From Citrus sinensis (taxonomy: Eukaryota > Streptophyta > Magnoliopsida > Sapindales > Rutaceae), in the NCBI RefSeq assembly GCF_022201045.2, contig NC_068563.1, positions 3,596,001 to 3,660,000 of the forward strand: a stretch of DNA of 64,000 bases. Reading direction: 5' to 3'. Positions 60,857-64,000 of the stretch are shown here, piece after piece. The notes beneath the pieces are model-generated. The model made no database searches. It worked only from the letters and a program-made list of their open reading frames with translations, and had not been told where the DNA came from. A program made the translations under genes and the position numbers. The first letter of the stretch is position 1, and each line of letters starts with the position of its first letter.

Positions 60857-62537
60857 CAAAAAACAATGGAGGTCGAACCATTTTCACTGGTTAAATCTGG
60901 ATAGTGGCCATGCCACTATGATTGTTTGAACCTAATTGTCTCGGCTATGAAAAATTTTACCACTTTTTTTTTCTTTTCTCTTTAATGACATCACCTCCAC
61001 ATACCTCTCTTACATAAATAGATCACAAACTTTAAACATAAGTTATTAAAAAAGTACTATTATAGGGACCATCATTTATGAACTGGTGGACGTTATTCTC
61101 GAAAAACACTTCATGTGAAAAATCACTACTTCGGAGTTGAACAAGCTTATTTCAAAACTACGGCTTCATCGTAGAGCGAAAATGCATGAGAGCTTCTTGA
61201 AACTGGACCCGTATTTCACTGAATGCAGAACATCTACTTTCAAGCTAGCTACCCATGTGTACTCTTTTGTATAACGTGGTAATATCCAGCTATTGAAACT
61301 TGTACTCTCCACTCTAAAGCTCTAGGATTGAACCAATTCATCAAGTCAATTGCATAAAAATAATTAACTAAATTAGATTAATGCAAGGTACACAGCTAAG
61401 TTTGCAGACTAGCTAGATGATAGTACCAGGCTAGATATTGTATTTTATGATGTTGACTCGTATACATATCAATATATTTAAGTCAAGATTCAATCTTCTT
61501 CCCACATTTGCACTGCAGTCTCAATTGGATTGTGACAACACAGAGGGTTATCTATCAGGAGAGGTTTCTTAATAAGATAATAACTATGTGATTTTCTAAT
61601 TGATTTCTTATTTCAACTTCAAGAATTCCTATATAATTTAAGCGACACTTTACAAAGAACCTTGGTAAAATCCAAATTGTCACCGTTTAATTTGTAAGCC
61701 ACCCTCACTGTAGTGCACTTAAAATATTTGAGCTTCTTTTGAGAAGAAGATGAATTAACAGTATTCAAAACATATTCATACATACGATTGAACAACCTAA
61801 AACATGAGTAGCATCTCACATCAGAGGGACATGCCACTGACTTTACTAAGCTAGTCAACTCCAAAAAGATAATGCACCATATATATATACACTTTGCCAA
61901 TTGCATCAAATTCTAACCAGTGGAAATACAGGTGTCCCTTTAAGGCAGGCTACTAAAAGATACATGTATAAGCACTTGGTGTTATGTAATCTAATTGCGC
62001 TTTTAGTAAAGTGCAGAGATAATAATGAGAAAGGCAGGCTGCACTACTTCAACATGATTGCTACCTAGTTTAATCCCATGGAAAAATTCTGAGATGATTC
62101 CTTCAAAGAGCTAAAATATTAAGCATTAAGCCTTATCCTGACCTGTTTCCGAGAAATTATTTCAAACGACAGGAAGATTAATTGGCTACTAAAGTCTTGC
62201 ACTCAATTGATGGGAAGTGAGTAATTGCATGTAATATCAAACCTTCACCCACATAATTTCCAAAATGTAGCGCATAAAGTTTCAGATAAAAGATGGAATT
62301 AGGAGGTAACATAATCATTTCTACCGCAATAATAAAATATCATGCGTTAGTGGATTAAACTAGCAAAAGTCTCCACACATACCTCAGTTACATGCCCAGA
62401 TATTTTGGCATGCGTTCCATCAGCGGCACTCTCTCTTTGTCTAATCTTCAAAATCGTGTTTAAAACCAGGAACATGCAGCATCATGAACAATCTGACAAA
62501 AGCAAAGCATGAAAACAAAACGAAAACATTAAAATCT
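60857..62537. other. Upstream flank of the peroxidase gene, no clear gene
   Basis: Parts repeat the flank at 57142-58420 (see the intergenic entry there). At 61619-61909 on the minus strand there is a 96-codon frame with an N-terminal hydrophobic segment (KCIYIWCIIFLELTSLV) and five later cysteines, which could be a small secreted peptide, but I have no family match and treat it as unproven. Confidence 0.4.
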
Positions 62538-62611
62538 TGGCCCATGCAGGTCTCGAACCTGCGACCTTCGCGTTATTAGCACGACGCTCTAACCAACTGA
62601 GCTAATAGGCC
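62538..62611 (-). tRNA. tRNA-Ile (anticodon AAT)
   Basis: The minus strand reads as a complete 74-nt cloverleaf. Acceptor stem GGCCTAT pairs with ATGGGCC (one G-T pair), the discriminator base is A, the D arm contains AGCTCAGTTGGTTAGAGC, the anticodon loop is CTAATAA with anticodon AAT, and the T arm is GCAGGTTCGAGACCTGC. A and B box promoter elements are intact and there is no intron. A T-rich terminator is not obvious within the first few bases downstream, though TTTTAATGTTTTCG follows. Confidence 0.96.
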
Positions 62612-63482
62612 AGATGATATTCTCAGTTAAAGATTAATTTTAATTTAAGTTTGTGTTGGTAGTGAAAAATTCTCTGCAAATGGCTTATTACACGGTGACT
62701 AATGCAAAGATTACATGAACCCGTTAAAGCTCGTGATCATGGATTCATTTTGATTTTGCTAGGGCCTAGGAGAAATTGTTGAGACGCTAGAAAGTAATTT
62801 ATTTTGATTTTCAAGTGGATCCGTATTATGTATTGCTTTTTACATATCAAGAAACGTTTGTGAAGCTGCTGCCATTGGTTTTGGTTCGGTCCTTCAAGCT
62901 CCAATAAAGGTTTTTTCTTTATGTTGCTTCCTTTATTATCTCACCTTAACATATTGAGAAGAAACTGAGGATTTTGACATTAACTCTGCATCGTTTCAAT
63001 TTTCTCATGCATTTATTTTTTCTTAGCATACAGTATATACAATAATTACACGAAAGCCATCTGTGGTTCTTTAAATAATTCGAAATGACAGATATTAGTT
63101 ATTAAATTACTGTTACACACACTTAGGGAAAAAACCTGAATGGTGTACTAGGGGGGAAAAAAAGAAAAGAACAAATATCCACTATGAGTGCAACAAAGCT
63201 AAAGCAAAAGGAGCCATAACTACACAACTTGAGAGCTATAACAACATATCAATATAATCCATCACTAAATTATGTAAAATTATAGAGCAGTCTACATATT
63301 ATTGCCTAGTTAACTGATCATTTCCTGCTTTCAGGAAATGCAGTGCCATTATCTGGGTAACTAATTCAGTGAAAGCAAAAGAAGAAATACATTTAGCTAG
63401 AGCACCATTCTAGCTAGAGCACCATTCATTCTTATATTCCTGCAGGGGGAAAAAAAAGGTGAAAATTAAAACGAAATTTAAT
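62612..63482. other. Intergenic, presumed 3' flank of the Arg/Gly-rich gene
   Basis: No gene is seen. An 18-bp unit, TAGCTAGAGCACCATTC, is directly duplicated at about 63393-63429. Confidence 0.5.
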
Positions 63483-64000
63483 TCAAGGTGAACTGGGTGG
63501 TACTGGGGAGCTCAATGGCTTGCCGCGTCCCATGGTGAAGCCCCTGGTACCGTCTGGCATTCGTGGACCTTTGAACGTTTGCTTGGCGGATGCTTCATTC
63601 TGAGTTGCATTGCTTGATTGAGGAGGTGGCGTAAGCAGGCTGCGGCTGTTGTGGCTTTGAGCACGTCCACGCCCCTTCCCGCGGCCTCTAGCCCATCCCT
63701 TCTTTGAACCCCCTGAGTTTTCTTCAACCTAACAAAACAATGTAGAATTGTCACAATTTCTTTTTTATATTCTTTAAAACTAATGTGCTATATAATGTAG
63801 CAACAATGCCTCTGTACATGATCATCACATGCTCATTTTATGTTAATGATGCTTACATTGTTATTCTCAGCAACTGATTCTTGGTTGTTTGGGTGAGAGG
63901 AATCTTCAGAGGCATCAGCCTCCTCATCATCTAAAATGCCTTCAAATTCTGACTTCTTGGTCTTGAGAACAGATTTTGGCTGCACAGTTTTACAATGGAA
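63483..64000 (-). CDS. C-terminal part of an Arg/Gly-rich protein (5' end outside the window)
   Basis: Two exons are visible on the minus strand: 63857 to beyond 64000 and the last exon 63483-63728, joined in phase 0 through GT/AG sites (donor GTAAGC). The readable 129 residues begin FHCKTVQPKSVLKTKKSEF, pass an acidic stretch (GILDDEEADASEDS) and Asn/Glu-rich linker, then a basic KKGWARGRGKGRGRAQ segment and end GRGKPLSSPVPPSSP. RG-rich basic tails after an acidic patch are common in RNA-binding nuclear proteins, such as La-type or RRM proteins, but the defining domain lies outside, so I do not name it. Confidence 0.7.

Noticed and set aside
63512-63754. 80-codon minus-strand frame at the right end
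   Set aside because: It is in the wrong frame of a real exon; the correct frame reads KKGWARGRGKGRGRAQ and joins the upstream exon in phase 0.

Overview
The window is nuclear DNA of a flowering plant, almost certainly a eudicot tree or shrub. Genes are intron-rich with GT/AG junctions, the flanks are strongly AT-rich, and small insertions (solo LTRs, a SINE, a LINE, MITEs) are frequent. The protein families are plant ones: phytocyanin-like, SQUINT-type cyclophilin 40, class III peroxidase. I cannot name the species with confidence; Citrus-like is only a guess. I found no bacterial-style operon, CRISPR array or other clearly new multi-gene system.

Layout. 1-0.8 kb: a 33-bp tandem repeat and an LTR-like fragment. 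About 2-22.6 kb: three direct copies (A, B, C) of one duplicated block, each with an intact two-exon minus-strand gene for a secreted cupredoxin with all four copper ligands (5599-6262, 12821-13484, 21204-21867). Because the blocks are paralogous, empty sites can be compared. Block A carries a 1.3-kb solo LTR, a hAT-like element and a SINE; block C carries a 469-bp solo LTR; all have target-site duplications or near-matches.

About 24.8-37.3 kb is a compact housekeeping cluster: a RING/DUF1232 E3 ligase of RNF170 type (plus, 5 exons, 212 aa), an ARMC6-type armadillo protein (plus, 8 exons, 466 aa), and convergent to it a cyclophilin 40 / SQUINT protein (minus, 8 exons, 361 aa). 37.4-47.4 kb is mostly intergenic, with MITEs and one intronless gene for a small single-pass membrane protein (43839-44270, minus).

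About 47.4-62.2 kb holds a tandem duplication of a class III peroxidase gene of the peroxidase-10 type. The right copy is intact (4 exons, 326 aa). The left copy is a pseudogene, split in exon 3 by a 5.8-kb L1-type LINE flanked by a perfect 13-bp target-site duplication. 62.5 kb: a tRNA-Ile(AAT) gene on the minus strand. 63.5-64 kb: the last two exons of an Arg/Gly-rich protein gene that runs off the window.

The genes do not form a shared pathway. The cupredoxins and peroxidase are secreted cell-wall or apoplast proteins, whereas the central cluster is cytosolic or membrane housekeeping. The most informative content is the record of duplication, gene conversion and transposition. Exon boundaries were read by eye from reading frame and splice consensus; each model sums to a multiple of three.
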